From: Streptomyces sp. ITFR-16
GTDB taxonomy: Bacteria; Actinomycetota; Actinomycetes; Streptomycetales; Streptomycetaceae
Assembly: GCF_031844705.1 (NCBI RefSeq)
Contig: NZ_CP134609.1
Location: forward strand, 5,146,001 to 5,210,000
DNA length: 64,000 nucleotides
Direction of reading: 5' to 3'
Positions 9,326 to 17,903 of this stretch are shown in pieces (the stretch's first letter is position 1; every line of letters starts with the position of its first letter). A program made the translations under genes and the position numbers. Below the pieces are notes generated by a model. The model was not told where the DNA came from. It worked only from the letters and a program-made list of their open reading frames with translations, and did not search any database.

Positions 9326-9434
9326 CCGGCACCGCGCGGGGTGGGGTCCTCCGGCACCGCGCGGGAGGGAAATCCCGGCACCGCACGCGAGGGCATCCTC
9401 CGGCACCGCGCGCGGAGTGCGAATCCTCCGGCTC
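9326..9434. repeat. Four ~25-bp direct repeats, plus one degenerate copy
   Basis: The core CCGGCACCGC occurs at 9326, 9351, 9375 and 9400, a spacing of 24-25 bases, with variable GCGCGnGGnG and TCCT sequence between. A degenerate CCGGCTC copy begins at 9428. The block lies between the convergent DUF445 gene and the small membrane protein gene and is not coding. Confidence 0.8.
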
Positions 9435-9735
9435 AGGCGCCGCGGCGGGTGACCGCCCAGGACGCGGCGGCGACGGTGCCCGCCGCGGTGAAGACCGCCG
9501 GCCAGGCGCCCAGCTTCTTCGCCAGCGGGTGCGAGCCCGCGAAGGCGGCCACATAGGCGGTGGTCAGCGCGGTGGCCGCGCGCGGCCCGGCCTGCCGGTT
9601 CCACTCGTAGGCCGCGACCCCGCCCGCCGCCGCGAGGGCGACCCCGCCGAGCGGCCGCTTCCCGGTCCACCGGGCGACGGCGTACCCGCCGACCAGCCCG
9701 CCCGCCGCCACCGCCGCTGCCGGAATCTTCGCCAT
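9433..9735 (-). CDS. Small conserved hypothetical membrane protein
   Basis: A 100-aa protein, largely Ala/Gly-rich and hydrophobic. Two or three helix-like stretches are visible: AAAVAAGGLVGGYAVA, GGVALAAAGGVAAYEW and AVFTAAGTVAAASWAV. No domain is recognised. The ATG at 9735 has GAGG nine bases upstream; a GTG at 9744 would add three residues. It may be an integral membrane protein, but nothing in the context gives a role. Confidence 0.6.
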   Translation of the reverse strand: MAKIPAAAVAAGGLVGGYAVARWTGKRPLGGVALAAAGGVAAYEWNRQAGPRAATALTTAYVAAFAGSHPLAKKLGAWPAVFTAAGTVAAASWAVTRRGA

Positions 9736-9830
9736 CGCGGCCACCTCAGCCTTCTCGTAGATCCTCGCCGCCGCCCGTACAGGCGGCCGGGACCGAGGCT
9801 AACGCGGTCTTCCGGCATCTCGTCGCCGAG

Positions 9831-9875
9831 GGGGTGCACAGGCGTCTACCCTGGAGGTGAACACATGTGCACCCC
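9831..9875. promoter_or_regulatory. Operator-like inverted repeat at the MFS-TetR operon start
   Basis: GGGGTGCACA (9831-9840) and TGTGCACCCC (9866-9875) are perfect inverted copies 25 bases apart, each containing the palindrome GTGCAC. They flank a -10-like TACCCT (9847-9852) and the first possible start codon (GTG 9857). The likely ligand is the TetR protein encoded as the second gene of this operon. Confidence 0.6.
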
Positions 9876-11434
9876 CTGATCGTCCCCGCCGCCTCCCGGC
9901 GCCGAGCACCGTACGGAGAACCGTGCCCGCGGACATACCCGTCCCCGCCGCCCCCGGGACCCCCGGAGTCAGGGCCCCGCACCCGCGCTTCGCCGTCGGC
10001 GTGCTGGCCTTCTGCGGTGTCGTCGTCGCGGTCATGCAGACGATCGTCGTCCCGCTGCTGCCGCACATCCCCGAGCTGACCGGCGCCACCCCCGCCGCCG
10101 CCAGCTGGCTGGTCACCGTCACGCTGCTCACCGGCGCGGTCTTCACCCCGGTCCTCGGCCGGGTCGGCGACATGTACGGCAAGCGGCGGGTGCTCGTGGG
10201 CTCGCTCGCGGTCCTGGTGGTGGGCTCGGTGCTGTGCGCGGTCAGCTCCCACATCGGAGTGCTGATCACCGGCCGGGCGCTCCAGGGCGCGGCGCTCGCC
10301 GTCGTACCCCTGGGCATCAGCATCCTGCGCGACGAGCTGCCGCCCGAGCGCGTGCTGTCCGCCGTCGCGCTGATGAGCTCCACCCTCGGGATCGGTGCGG
10401 CCGTCGGCCTGCCGGTCGCCGCGCTCGTCGTGGAGAACTTCGACTGGCACACGATGTTCTGGGTCTCCGGCGTCATCGGACTGATCGACATCGTGCTGGT
10501 GCTGGCCTGCGTGCCGGAGTCGCCGCTGCGCACCCGGGGCCGCTTCGACGCGCTCGGTGCGCTCGGCCTCTCCGCCGCCCTGGTCTGCCTGCTGCTCGCG
10601 GTCACCCAGGGCGCGGACTGGGGCTGGGGATCGGTCCGGACGGTCGGCCTGCTGGTGGCGGCCGTGGTGGTGGCGCTGCTGTGGGGCGCGTACGAGCTCC
10701 GCGTCACGAGCCCCATGGTCGACCTGCGGGTCTCCGCCCGACCGGCCGTCCTGCTCACCAATGTCGCGGCCCTGCTGATCGGCTTCGCGTTCTACGCGAA
10801 CTCGCTGGTCACCGCCCAGATGGTGCAGGAACCGAAGGCCACGGGCTACGGGCTCGGCGCCTCGCTCGTCGTCAGCGGACTGTGCCTGCTGCCGGGCGGC
10901 GTGGCGATGGTCGCGCTCTCGCCCGTCTCCGCCCGGATATCCGCCAAGCACGGCCCCAAGGTCAGCCTGGCCCTGGCCGCCGGGGTGATCGCCGTGGGCT
11001 ACGGGGTGCGCTACTTCACCAGCCACAGCCTCTGGCTGATCATCGCGGGCGCCACGGTCGTCGCCTCCGGCACGGCCATCGCGTACTCGGCCCTGCCCGC
11101 CCTGGTGATGCGCGGCGTCCCCGTCAGCGAGACCGGAGCGGCCAACGGCCTGAACACCCTGATGCGCTCGATCGGGCAGGCCTTCTGCAGCGCCACGGTC
11201 GCCGCCGTGCTGGCCAACATCACCTTCCGGGCCGGCGGCAGGACCGCGCCCACCCTCCACGCGTACCAGCTGGTCTTCGTCATCGCGGCCGGCGCGGCCC
11301 TCGCCGCGCTCGCCGTCACGCTGCTCCTGCCGGGCCACAGGACGGCCGGGGCGGGTACGGTCGAGGGGAGCCGCAAGGCGCCGGGCACCCGCGAGGGCGG
11401 TGCGCGGACGGCAGGAATCCAGGAGGGCGCATGA
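9857..11434 (+). CDS. MFS transporter, DHA2-like drug exporter
   Basis: A 525-aa transporter with about 14 membrane helices. The motif-A loop reads GRVGDMYGKRRVL, and ALQGAALAVVPLGISILRD matches the DHA2 (EmrB/QacA) branch of H+-coupled drug exporters. The start is unsure: GTG 9857 lies directly behind GGAGG and may be leaderless; GTG 9923, behind GGAGA, would remove 22 residues. Its stop overlaps the TetR ATG in ATGA, so the exporter and its regulator form one transcript. Confidence 0.88.
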   Translation: MNTCAPPDRPRRLPAPSTVRRTVPADIPVPAAPGTPGVRAPHPRFAVGVLAFCGVVVAVMQTIVVPLLPHIPELTGATPAAASWLVTVTLLTGAVFTPVLGRVGDMYGKRRVLVGSLAVLVVGSVLCAVSSHIGVLITGRALQGAALAVVPLGISILRDELPPERVLSAVALMSSTLGIGAAVGLPVAALVVENFDWHTMFWVSGVIGLIDIVLVLACVPESPLRTRGRFDALGALGLSAALVCLLLAVTQGADWGWGSVRTVGLLVAAVVVALLWGAYELRVTSPMVDLRVSARPAVLLTNVAALLIGFAFYANSLVTAQMVQEPKATGYGLGASLVVSGLCLLPGGVAMVALSPVSARISAKHGPKVSLALAAGVIAVGYGVRYFTSHSLWLIIAGATVVASGTAIAYSALPALVMRGVPVSETGAANGLNTLMRSIGQAFCSATVAAVLANITFRAGGRTAPTLHAYQLVFVIAAGAALAALAVTLLLPGHRTAGAGTVEGSRKAPGTREGGARTAGIQEGA

Positions 11435-12009
11435 CCGGCGGCCAGGCCACCGTGACGGCCCCCGTCCCCGCCGAGGCGGGCACCGGCCGGGAGGCGATCC
11501 TGCGCGCGGCCCGGCGGGCCTTCACCCAGCGCCCGTACGCGGAGGTGACGATCCGCCGGATCGCCGCCGACGCCGGGGTGAGCCCCTCCCTGGTGGTCAA
11601 GCACTTCGGCCGCAAGGAGGAACTCTTCAACACCGTGGCCGACTTCGGCCCCGCCGCCGCCGAACTCCTCGACGCGCCGCTGGAGACACTGGGCCGCCAC
11701 CTGGTCGTCACGCTGGTGACCCGCCGCCGCGCGTCCCAGTCCGACCCGCTCCTGCGCGTCGTCTTCTTCCTCGGCAACCAGGACGAACGCTCCCTGCTGC
11801 GCGACCGCTTCCACGAACAGGTCACCGACGCCCTGACCGCCCGCCTCACCGGCCCCGACCGCGCCCTGCGCGCCGAACTCCTGGCCGGCCACCTCCTCGG
11901 CCTCGGCGCCACCCTCAGCCTCCATCGCGAGGGCGCCGGCGCCCTCGCCACCCCGGACCGCATCGCGGACCTGTACGCACCGGCGCTGCAGCGTCTGATC
12001 ACGGGCTGA
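11431..12009 (+). CDS. TetR family regulator of the MFS exporter
   Basis: A 192-aa regulator. Residues ~14-62 form a TetR HTH (AILRAARRAFTQRPYAEVTI, then RRIAADAGVSPSLVVKHFGRKEELF). The C-terminal ligand domain resembles the TetR_C_17/AcrR-type actinobacterial group. The ATG overlaps the exporter stop by 4 bases and has AGGAGG at 11421-11426. By family habit it should repress its own operon until an exporter substrate binds. Confidence 0.9.
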   Translation: MTGGQATVTAPVPAEAGTGREAILRAARRAFTQRPYAEVTIRRIAADAGVSPSLVVKHFGRKEELFNTVADFGPAAAELLDAPLETLGRHLVVTLVTRRRASQSDPLLRVVFFLGNQDERSLLRDRFHEQVTDALTARLTGPDRALRAELLAGHLLGLGATLSLHREGAGALATPDRIADLYAPALQRLITG

Positions 12010-12066
12010 CCGGCGGCTTCGGGGAGCCGGCCGCGTCACCTCCCGGACGCGGGGCCGCCCCGAGGA

Positions 12067-12618
12067 CTACTGCCCGCCGTCCCCCGGGGACGACGCCAGC
12101 ACCGTGAGCACCTCCGCGATCCGTTCGCGCGCGCCGGTCTCCGTGATGACCCCGTCCGCCCCGACGCTCTGCCGGTCCACCGGAATCCGGGCGCAGGCCT
12201 CTTCGATCACCGTGGCGCCCGTGTAGCCGAGCACGGTCCGCAGTGTCGCCTCCGCGCCCCGGCCCCGGCCGGGTGCGGCCGTGCTCACCCAGGCGGTGGG
12301 CTTGTCGCAGATCTCGGTGCCGCCGATGGTCCAGTCCAGCAGGTTCTTGAACGACCCCGGCAGCGTCCCGGCGTACTCCGGCGTACAGACCAGCAGCGCG
12401 TCGGCCGCGTCGATCGCCGCCCGCAGCGCGGCCACCGGCTCCGGCAGCGGCTCCGCGTCGTCGTCGGGATTGAAGTGCGGGAGCGCGGCCGGCCCCTCGT
12501 GCAGCACGGTCCGTACGCCCTCGGGTGCCACGGCCCGCGCGGTGCGGAGCACCGTCTCGTTGGAGGAGCCGGCCCGCAGGCTGCCGGACAGCAGAAGGAT
12601 CACGCGTGGAGTCGACAT
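12067..12618 (-). CDS. NADPH-dependent FMN reductase
   Basis: A 183-aa flavodoxin-fold reductase. The FMN phosphate loop is SGSLRAGSSNETVLR near residues 11-25. The conserved CTPEYAGTLPGSFKNLLDW block (about 78-96) contains the PEYxxxxPgxxKNxiDW signature of the NADPH-FMN reductase/azoreductase (YieF/ChrR-like) family. It likely transfers hydride from NADPH through FMN to quinones, azo compounds or metal ions in the cytoplasm. The ATG at 12618 gives the family length; the longer upstream frame is unsupported. Confidence 0.9.
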   Translation of the reverse strand: MSTPRVILLLSGSLRAGSSNETVLRTARAVAPEGVRTVLHEGPAALPHFNPDDDAEPLPEPVAALRAAIDAADALLVCTPEYAGTLPGSFKNLLDWTIGGTEICDKPTAWVSTAAPGRGRGAEATLRTVLGYTGATVIEEACARIPVDRQSVGADGVITETGARERIAEVLTVLASSPGDGGQ

Positions 12619-12662
12619 GTCCGGGCAACTCCCCCGGGTCCGCCCGGCATTCCCGGTACGGG

Positions 12663-12692
12663 GACGGCCGGGAGCGTCCGCCCCCGGCCGTC
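12663..12692 (-). terminator. Terminator hairpin after the Ser/Thr kinase gene
   Basis: A 10-bp stem pairs GACGGCCGGG (12663-12672) with CCCGGCCGTC (12683-12692). It lies about 20 bases beyond the kinase stop codon. Confidence 0.65.
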
Positions 12693-12712
12693 GCCGCACC
12701 GCAACCGCGCGG

Positions 12713-14629
12713 CTAGCCGACCGCGTTGCGCCAGACGGTCACGTCGATCGTCATGTAGTCGCTGGGCGAGTCCTCGGGGGAGTGGCCCTGGTACGTCAGC
12801 AGCGCCAGGTGCCCCGTGCCCGTGGTGATGCAGATCTGGCGCCCCTTGGAGAGCTTGTCCACGTAGATGTTGGTCGTGAACCGGGTCTCCGAGCGGCAGA
12901 CGTCCAGCGAGCCCGTCTGGCCCGGGTCGAGCAGGACGAGGCGGCCGCCCTCGCTCTCCGCGTCGAGGTAGCCGCCGGTGTCGTAGGAGAGTTCGTAGTT
13001 GTTGTCCTCGCCGTCCTGCGGGTGCAGGTCCTCGTCCGCGAACGTCAGGTGGTAGCCCGCGGTGAGGTTGATGCCCGTGTAGTCGGCGGGCTCCGGGTCG
13101 GCGTCGACCGGCGGCTTCGGATCGGTCCCGGTGCCGCCCTCGTCGTCCGCGCCGGGCGACGGACTCGCCTTGCCGGCCGGGGTGTTGCTCTTCTCCTTGG
13201 CCGACTCGTTGCTCTGCGTCTTCTTCCCGTCGTCCTTGAGCAGGAAGTACGCCGTGCCGACGCCCGCGACACCGAAGATCAGCGCGGCGGCGACGGCGAT
13301 GGCGGCCACCTTCCCGCCCCGGCGCTTCGGGGGCTCAGGCGCCGGCGGCGACGGGACGACCGTCTGGGGCCCGCTCTGGCCGGTGTACGTCTGGGCCTGC
13401 GCCGGATACCCGTAGCCGCCCGGGAACTGGGTCGGGGCCTGGGCCTGCGCCTGGGGGCCGGTCGGGTACTGCGGTGCGCTCTGCGAGGTCTGGGCCGGCT
13501 GCGTGGGGTACGCGGCCTGGGCGTGCGCCTGCGCGGGGTACGGGGTCGGGGGCGGGGTCTGCGGCGCCTGTCCCGGCGGCGGGGCGACCGGCGGACCGTA
13601 TCCCGGCGGCGGGGTGCTCGGGGCCGCCGGGGCCGTGGGCGAGTAGGCCGCGGACGGGCCCGCGGTCGGGGCCGACGACGGGGGCGGCGGCGTCTGGACG
13701 GGCGCCGGGGCAGCCGCGCGTACGGTGATGTCGGCGGCGACCGGGGTCGGCAGCCAGTCCTCGGGGCGGCGCAGCACCGTCTCCGCGTTGGCGGTCTGGC
13801 AGAGCGTGATGACCTCCGCGACGGACGGCCGGTCCGCCGGGTCCTTGGCCAGGCAGCGGCTGACCAGCTCCATCAGCCGTTCCGGGACCCCGCTGAGGTC
13901 CGGGTCCTCGTGGACGATCCGGTACAGCACACCGTGCGAGGTGCCCTCGCCGAAGGCCGGCGCCCCGGTGGAGGCGAACGCCGCGACCTGGCCCAGCGCG
14001 AAGATGTCGGTCGCCGGGGTGACTCGCCGCCCCGCCGCCTGCTCCGGGGCCATGAACGACGGCGTGCCGATGGTGACCCCGCTGCCGGTGAGGGAGGTCG
14101 CGTCGGCCGCGTACGCGATGCCGAAGTCGATGACCCGCGGTCCGTCGGCGGCGAGCAGCACATTGGACGGCTTGAGGTCGCGGTGCACGATGCCCGCCCC
14201 GTGGATGACGTGCAGCGCCTCCGCCATGCCGGCGATCAGCAGCAGCACGGCGTCGACCGGCAGCGCGCCGTGCGCGACGACCGCGTCGGCGAGCGAGGGG
14301 CCGGGGACGTACGCGGTCGCCAGCCACGGCTGCGCGCCGTCGGTGTCCGCGTCGATGACCGGCGCGGTGAACAGCCCCTGCACGCGCTGGGCGGACTGCA
14401 CCTCCTGCGCGAACCGCCGCCGGAACTCGGCGTCCTCGCCGAACTCGGGCCGGATCACCTTGATGGCGACGGGCCGCCCGCCGGGCGTGTAGGACAGGTA
14501 CACCTTGCCCATGCCGCCCGCGCCGAGCTTGGCGGCGAGCCGGTATCCGGCGATGGTGGACGGGTCGTCACCGGCCAGAGGCTGGAAGACCTGGGAGGCG
14601 CTGCCCCGCTTTGGCTGCTGACCGCTCAT
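12713..14629 (-). CDS. Transmembrane Ser/Thr protein kinase
   Basis: A 638-aa eukaryotic-type kinase. The kinase domain spans about residues 25-285: glycine loop LGAGGMGKVY, VAIKVIRPE lysine, catalytic HRDLKPSNVLL, and DFGIA. A long Pro/Gln/Ala/Tyr-rich linker follows (about 300-460), then a membrane helix near VAAIAVAAALIFGVAGVGTAYF. The extracellular part of ~150 residues carries no PASTA repeats. It would sense an extracellular or envelope signal and phosphorylate cytoplasmic targets. MSGQQPKRGS at 14629 is the start with a GGGAGA ahead of it; the longer frame begins inside the upstream intergenic region. Confidence 0.93.
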   Translation of the reverse strand: MSGQQPKRGSASQVFQPLAGDDPSTIAGYRLAAKLGAGGMGKVYLSYTPGGRPVAIKVIRPEFGEDAEFRRRFAQEVQSAQRVQGLFTAPVIDADTDGAQPWLATAYVPGPSLADAVVAHGALPVDAVLLLIAGMAEALHVIHGAGIVHRDLKPSNVLLAADGPRVIDFGIAYAADATSLTGSGVTIGTPSFMAPEQAAGRRVTPATDIFALGQVAAFASTGAPAFGEGTSHGVLYRIVHEDPDLSGVPERLMELVSRCLAKDPADRPSVAEVITLCQTANAETVLRRPEDWLPTPVAADITVRAAAPAPVQTPPPPSSAPTAGPSAAYSPTAPAAPSTPPPGYGPPVAPPPGQAPQTPPPTPYPAQAHAQAAYPTQPAQTSQSAPQYPTGPQAQAQAPTQFPGGYGYPAQAQTYTGQSGPQTVVPSPPAPEPPKRRGGKVAAIAVAAALIFGVAGVGTAYFLLKDDGKKTQSNESAKEKSNTPAGKASPSPGADDEGGTGTDPKPPVDADPEPADYTGINLTAGYHLTFADEDLHPQDGEDNNYELSYDTGGYLDAESEGGRLVLLDPGQTGSLDVCRSETRFTTNIYVDKLSKGRQICITTGTGHLALLTYQGHSPEDSPSDYMTIDVTVWRNAVG

Positions 14630-14747
14630 GAATTCGTGTCTCCCCCGAAGAGCGCTGTTGTCGAAACGGCACCCTATCCACATCCGGGGCCGCGGCGTTC
14701 CCCCGGGAGCAGGCGGACACCGCCCCGTTGCCGGGGCCGGGGGCCGG

Positions 14748-15683
14748 TCAGACCGGGGTGGGGAACGCGAACCGCACCCCCGTGGCCCGTTCCGACAGTT
14801 CCCACAGCCGCCGGCCGGTCCCGGCGTCCGTCGCCCCGGCGGACAGCGCCACCCGGGTCGGCGCGCCGCGCAGCTCGCCCATGCCGTCCGGCCCGAAGAA
14901 CTCGCCGCTTTCCGCGCTCGGGTCGGTCGCCGCGTAGAGCTGGGGCAGGGCGCCTTGGTCCGGGGTCTGGGCGAGCGGGGTCAGTACACGGCCGAACAGC
15001 ACCTTCACCAGGGCGACGGGGCCGTCGGTCTGGAGGTTGGTGGCGGTGTAGCCAGGGTGGGCGAGGACGCTGCGCACCGGGCTGCCGGCTTCGGCCAGCC
15101 GGCGGTGGAGCTCGTGGCCGAAGACGGCGTTGGCGAGCTTGGACTGGTTGTAGAACCCCATCGGGGAGTACCGGTGCTCGCCGGTGATGTCGTCGAAGAA
15201 GATGCTCGCCTTGCGGTGATTGGCCGAACTCACCGTGACGACACGGGGGTCGCGGCCCGCGCCCAGGAGGCCGAGCAGCTGCCCGGTGAGCGCGAAGTGG
15301 CCGAGGTGGTTGGCGGCGAACTGCGTCTCGTGGCCCTGCGGGCTCAGCGACCGGGGCGGCGCCATCACACCGGCGTTGTTGACGAGCACGTCCAGCCGGG
15401 GCAGCTCGGCCCGCAGCCGCTCGGCGAACGCCCGTACGGAGTCGAGGTCGGCCAGGTCGAGGCGGCGCACGTCGAGGAGCGCGTCCGGCTGTGCGGCGGT
15501 GATCCCGGCCGCCGCGCGGCGGCCCTTTTCCTCGTCGCGCACGGCGAGGATCACGCGCCCGCCCCGGCGGGCGAGCGCCCGCGTGGTGGCCAGGCCGAGA
15601 CCGCTGTTGGCACCGGTGACGACGAAGACGCGTCCGGTCTGGTCCGGGATCTGCTCGGAGGTCCAGCGTTGCTGCTGTGTCAT
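14748..15683 (-). CDS. Short-chain dehydrogenase/reductase (retinol-dehydrogenase-like)
   Basis: A 311-aa classical SDR. The cofactor loop is TGANSGLGLATTRALARRGG near residues 22-41 with Arg after beta-2, suggesting NADP(H). NNAGVMAPPRSLS follows, then the active-site YNQSK (YxxxK) near residue 170. The closest group by pattern is the retinol dehydrogenase/WW-oxidoreductase-like SDRs, often given as 'SDR family NAD(P)-dependent oxidoreductase'. The substrate is unknown. It is divergently transcribed from a TetR gene and its promoter overlaps a palindrome, so repression by that TetR protein is likely. Confidence 0.9.
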   Translation of the reverse strand: MTQQQRWTSEQIPDQTGRVFVVTGANSGLGLATTRALARRGGRVILAVRDEEKGRRAAAGITAAQPDALLDVRRLDLADLDSVRAFAERLRAELPRLDVLVNNAGVMAPPRSLSPQGHETQFAANHLGHFALTGQLLGLLGAGRDPRVVTVSSANHRKASIFFDDITGEHRYSPMGFYNQSKLANAVFGHELHRRLAEAGSPVRSVLAHPGYTATNLQTDGPVALVKVLFGRVLTPLAQTPDQGALPQLYAATDPSAESGEFFGPDGMGELRGAPTRVALSAGATDAGTGRRLWELSERATGVRFAFPTPV

Positions 15684-15703
15684 GCGGCATAGGCTGCCTT
15701 CAG

Positions 15704-15718
15704 TGACACCAAGTGTCA
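15704..15718. promoter_or_regulatory. Palindrome over the SDR -35 element
   Basis: TGACAC-CAA-GTGTCA is a perfect 15-bp palindrome at 15704-15718. On the minus strand its edge supplies TTGACA (complement of 15714-15719), a consensus -35 for the SDR gene. A regulator bound here would block that promoter. Confidence 0.65.
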
Positions 15719-15730
15719 AGATGGCACTGA

Positions 15731-15756
15731 ATGCCATGGAAGGCATGGAGTACCGT
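15731..15756 (+). promoter_or_regulatory. Leaderless promoter and second palindrome of the TetR gene
   Basis: ATGCC (15731-15735) and GGCAT (15742-15746) form an inverted repeat. TACCGT at 15751-15756 is a -10 that lies 7 bases before GTG 15764, so transcription would start at the start codon. No Shine-Dalgarno sequence is present. Confidence 0.55.
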
Positions 15757-15763
15757 GGGCGGG

Positions 15764-16471
15764 GTGAGCGACCTTCCCGAAGTGAGCAGCCGTCCCGACG
15801 CGAGCACCCGCCCCGGAGCGGGTGGTCCGGGGTCGGCGGACCCCGCGCCGGCCGGCCCCGCGACGACCCTGGCCCAGCGCAAGCGTCAGCTCGTATCCGA
15901 CGAACTGACCGAGGCGGCCCTGCAGTTGCTGGCGCTGAAGGGGTTCGACGCGGTCACGATCGACGAGATCGTGAAGGCCGCAGGCGTGTCCAAGCGCACG
16001 TTCTTCCGCTACTTCGCGTCCAAGGAAGACGTGGTCGTCCAGTTCCTGGCCGGCATGGGCACGGGCATCCGCGCCGAACTGGCCGCCCGCCCCGCCGACG
16101 AGCCGCCCTCCGTCGCCCTGCTGCGCGCGGTCTGGGTCCCGCTCGGTGAGTGCGAGGACCACGGGGACCGGGCGCTGCGCGTCGTCCGGCTCATCCTGCG
16201 GACCCCCGCCCTGCTGGCCCGCTTCCTGGAGCGCCAGGCGCGGTGGCGGGACGACCTGGCGCAGGAGCTGGCCCGGCGGCTCGGAACCGACGCGGAGGCC
16301 GACCTCTACCCGAGGATGGCCGCGGGCATGGCGCTGAACGCCTTCGACGCCGTACTGCACCGCTGGACCGAGGGCGACGGTGCCGAGTCCCCGGCCGACC
16401 TGATCGACCGCGCCTTCGAGGTGATCGCCCCGGCCCTGGACGCGGCGGGCGGGCGGCGCGGGCCCTCCTGA
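15764..16471 (+). CDS. TetR family regulator, divergent from the SDR gene
   Basis: A 235-aa regulator. A 40-residue Pro/Gly/Ala-rich tail precedes the HTH (LVSDELTEAALQLLALKGFD, then TIDEIVKAAGVSKRTFFRYFASKEDVV, about residues 45-95). The C-terminal region belongs to the MftR-like TetR_C group with a LRVVRLILRTPALLARFLE helix. GTG 15764 is chosen because a TANNNT -10 lies 7 bases upstream. It probably represses both itself and the SDR gene through the palindromes in the shared 80-base promoter region. Confidence 0.88.
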   Translation: MSDLPEVSSRPDASTRPGAGGPGSADPAPAGPATTLAQRKRQLVSDELTEAALQLLALKGFDAVTIDEIVKAAGVSKRTFFRYFASKEDVVVQFLAGMGTGIRAELAARPADEPPSVALLRAVWVPLGECEDHGDRALRVVRLILRTPALLARFLERQARWRDDLAQELARRLGTDAEADLYPRMAAGMALNAFDAVLHRWTEGDGAESPADLIDRAFEVIAPALDAAGGRRGPS

Positions 16472-16480
16472 CGGCGGCGG

Positions 16481-17761
16481 TCAGGCGGGACGGGGGCCGT
16501 CGAGGGCCGGTTCCGGACCGGGCCGGGGCGTCCGGTCCGCTCGGGGCAGCAGGAGCGGGGTGGCCAGGATGAGCAGTCCCGCGACCGCGAGGGCGGTGCG
16601 GGGGCCGGTGGCGTCGGCCAGCAGCCCGCCGAGCGCGGTCAGGACGGCGATGGACGCCTGCTGGCCGGTCGACCAGGCCGTCAGGGTGCGGGCGACCAGA
16701 TGCGCGGGGGTCTGTTCGAGCCGGTAGGTGGCGAGCACCGGGCTGTACAGGCTCATGCTGATGATGATCGCCAGTTCGACGGCCATCACGGTGACGAGGC
16801 CGACGACGCCGGGGCGGACGAAGGCCAGGCCGATCAGCCAGACGGCGCGCAGGGTGCCGACGGTCCGGAAGACCCGCCGGCGGCCGAAGCGGGCCACCAC
16901 CCGGCGGGCCAGCCGCGACCCGATGAGGCCGCCGACGCAGGGGGCGGCGAAGGCGAGCCCGTACTGCCAGGGCGGGAATCCGAGCCGGCGCAGCAGGAGT
17001 ACGGCCAGCAGCGGTTCCGTGGCCATGATGAGACCGGCGACGAGCATCTGGTTGAGGTAGAGGGGCCGCAGCACGGGGTGGCCCAGGATGTGCCGCCAGC
17101 CGTCGAGCAGGGCGCCCGCCCGCACCGGGCCCGTACCGGCCGGATGCGTCGCCGGCTTCCCCGGTGGCCTGCGCGGCGCTTCCTCCCGGTCCCGGATCGC
17201 GGTGAGGCTCAGAGCGGAGAGCAGGTAGCCGAGGGCGTCGGCCACCACCGTGGTGACCGGCCCGAACAGGCCGATCGCCGCCCCGCCGAGCGGGGGCCCC
17301 ACCGCGATGGAGCTCCAGTTCGTCGACTCGAACCGCGCATTGGCGACGAGCAGGTCGTCCGGCCGGACGAGGGACTTGAGGTAGGCGCCGCCGGCCGCGC
17401 CGAACGCGATCTTCGCCGAGGCGACCACCGCCGAGATCGCGAGCAGCTGGACGAAGCCGAGCCCCCCGAAGGCGTAGGCGACCGGGATCGTCGCCATGGC
17501 CGCGAACCGGACCAGGTCCATCATGATCATGACCGAGCGCTTGCGCCGGAACTCCACCCACGGCGCGAGCGGCACCGCGATCAGCGCACCCACCGCCGGC
17601 CCCACGGCGGACAGCGCGGACACCTCGGCGGGGCCCGCGTGCAGCACCAGTACGGCGATCAGCGGCAGTGCCCCGAAGCCCAGCCCGGAGCCGTACGCGC
17701 TGACCGCGTACGCCGCCCACAGCCAGCCGAACCGCCTCCCCAGCCGCCTCCTGCCCACCAT
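16481..17761 (-). CDS. MFS transporter, DHA3-like
   Basis: A 426-aa transporter with about 12 membrane helices. The N-terminus RLGRRFGWLWAAYAVSAYGSG and the ANARFESTNWSSIAVGPPLGG segment match the MFS_3/DHA3 group (enterobactin-exporter/macrolide-efflux-like). The substrate is unknown. It ends 9 bases from the convergent TetR gene and faces a divergent LysR gene at its 5' end, a usual arrangement for regulator and target. The ATG at 17761 starts the homologous part; a much longer upstream frame is antisense to the LysR gene. Confidence 0.87.
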   Translation of the reverse strand: MVGRRRLGRRFGWLWAAYAVSAYGSGLGFGALPLIAVLVLHAGPAEVSALSAVGPAVGALIAVPLAPWVEFRRKRSVMIMMDLVRFAAMATIPVAYAFGGLGFVQLLAISAVVASAKIAFGAAGGAYLKSLVRPDDLLVANARFESTNWSSIAVGPPLGGAAIGLFGPVTTVVADALGYLLSALSLTAIRDREEAPRRPPGKPATHPAGTGPVRAGALLDGWRHILGHPVLRPLYLNQMLVAGLIMATEPLLAVLLLRRLGFPPWQYGLAFAAPCVGGLIGSRLARRVVARFGRRRVFRTVGTLRAVWLIGLAFVRPGVVGLVTVMAVELAIIISMSLYSPVLATYRLEQTPAHLVARTLTAWSTGQQASIAVLTALGGLLADATGPRTALAVAGLLILATPLLLPRADRTPRPGPEPALDGPRPA

Positions 17762-17855
17762 GCGCAGCGCTCCCACCCGAACAATCCGACGTTGACCGGT
17801 GAGAGCTAAGCGAGCGGCACAACAGCAGGTCAAACAACTGCGCGCCCCGCAGCCC

Positions 17856-17895
17856 ACAACCAGCTGTTGTCCACCGAGGTGGACCGGCCTAGGGT
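17856..17895 (+). promoter_or_regulatory. LysR gene promoter with two palindromes
   Basis: TTGTCC (17867-17872) and TAGGGT (17890-17895) are exactly 17 bases apart, and GTG 17904 lies 8 bases after the -10, so a leaderless transcript is expected. ACAAC-CAGCT-GTTGT (17856-17870) overlaps the -35. TCCACC-GA-GGTGGA (17870-17883) fills the spacer. These are likely LysR autoregulatory sites that also face the MFS gene. Confidence 0.65.
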
Positions 17896-17903
17896 GGACC
17901 GCC

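Noticed and set aside
9326..9434. Possible CRISPR array
   Set aside because: Repeats are too short and close (24-25 bases apart), spacers are only about 15 bases and similar to each other, and no cas genes occur.
9214..9879. Plus-strand ORF of 221 aa through the 25-bp repeats
   Set aside because: It overlaps the repeats and a better-supported reverse-strand gene, is Arg/Gly-rich and ends inside the MFS leader.
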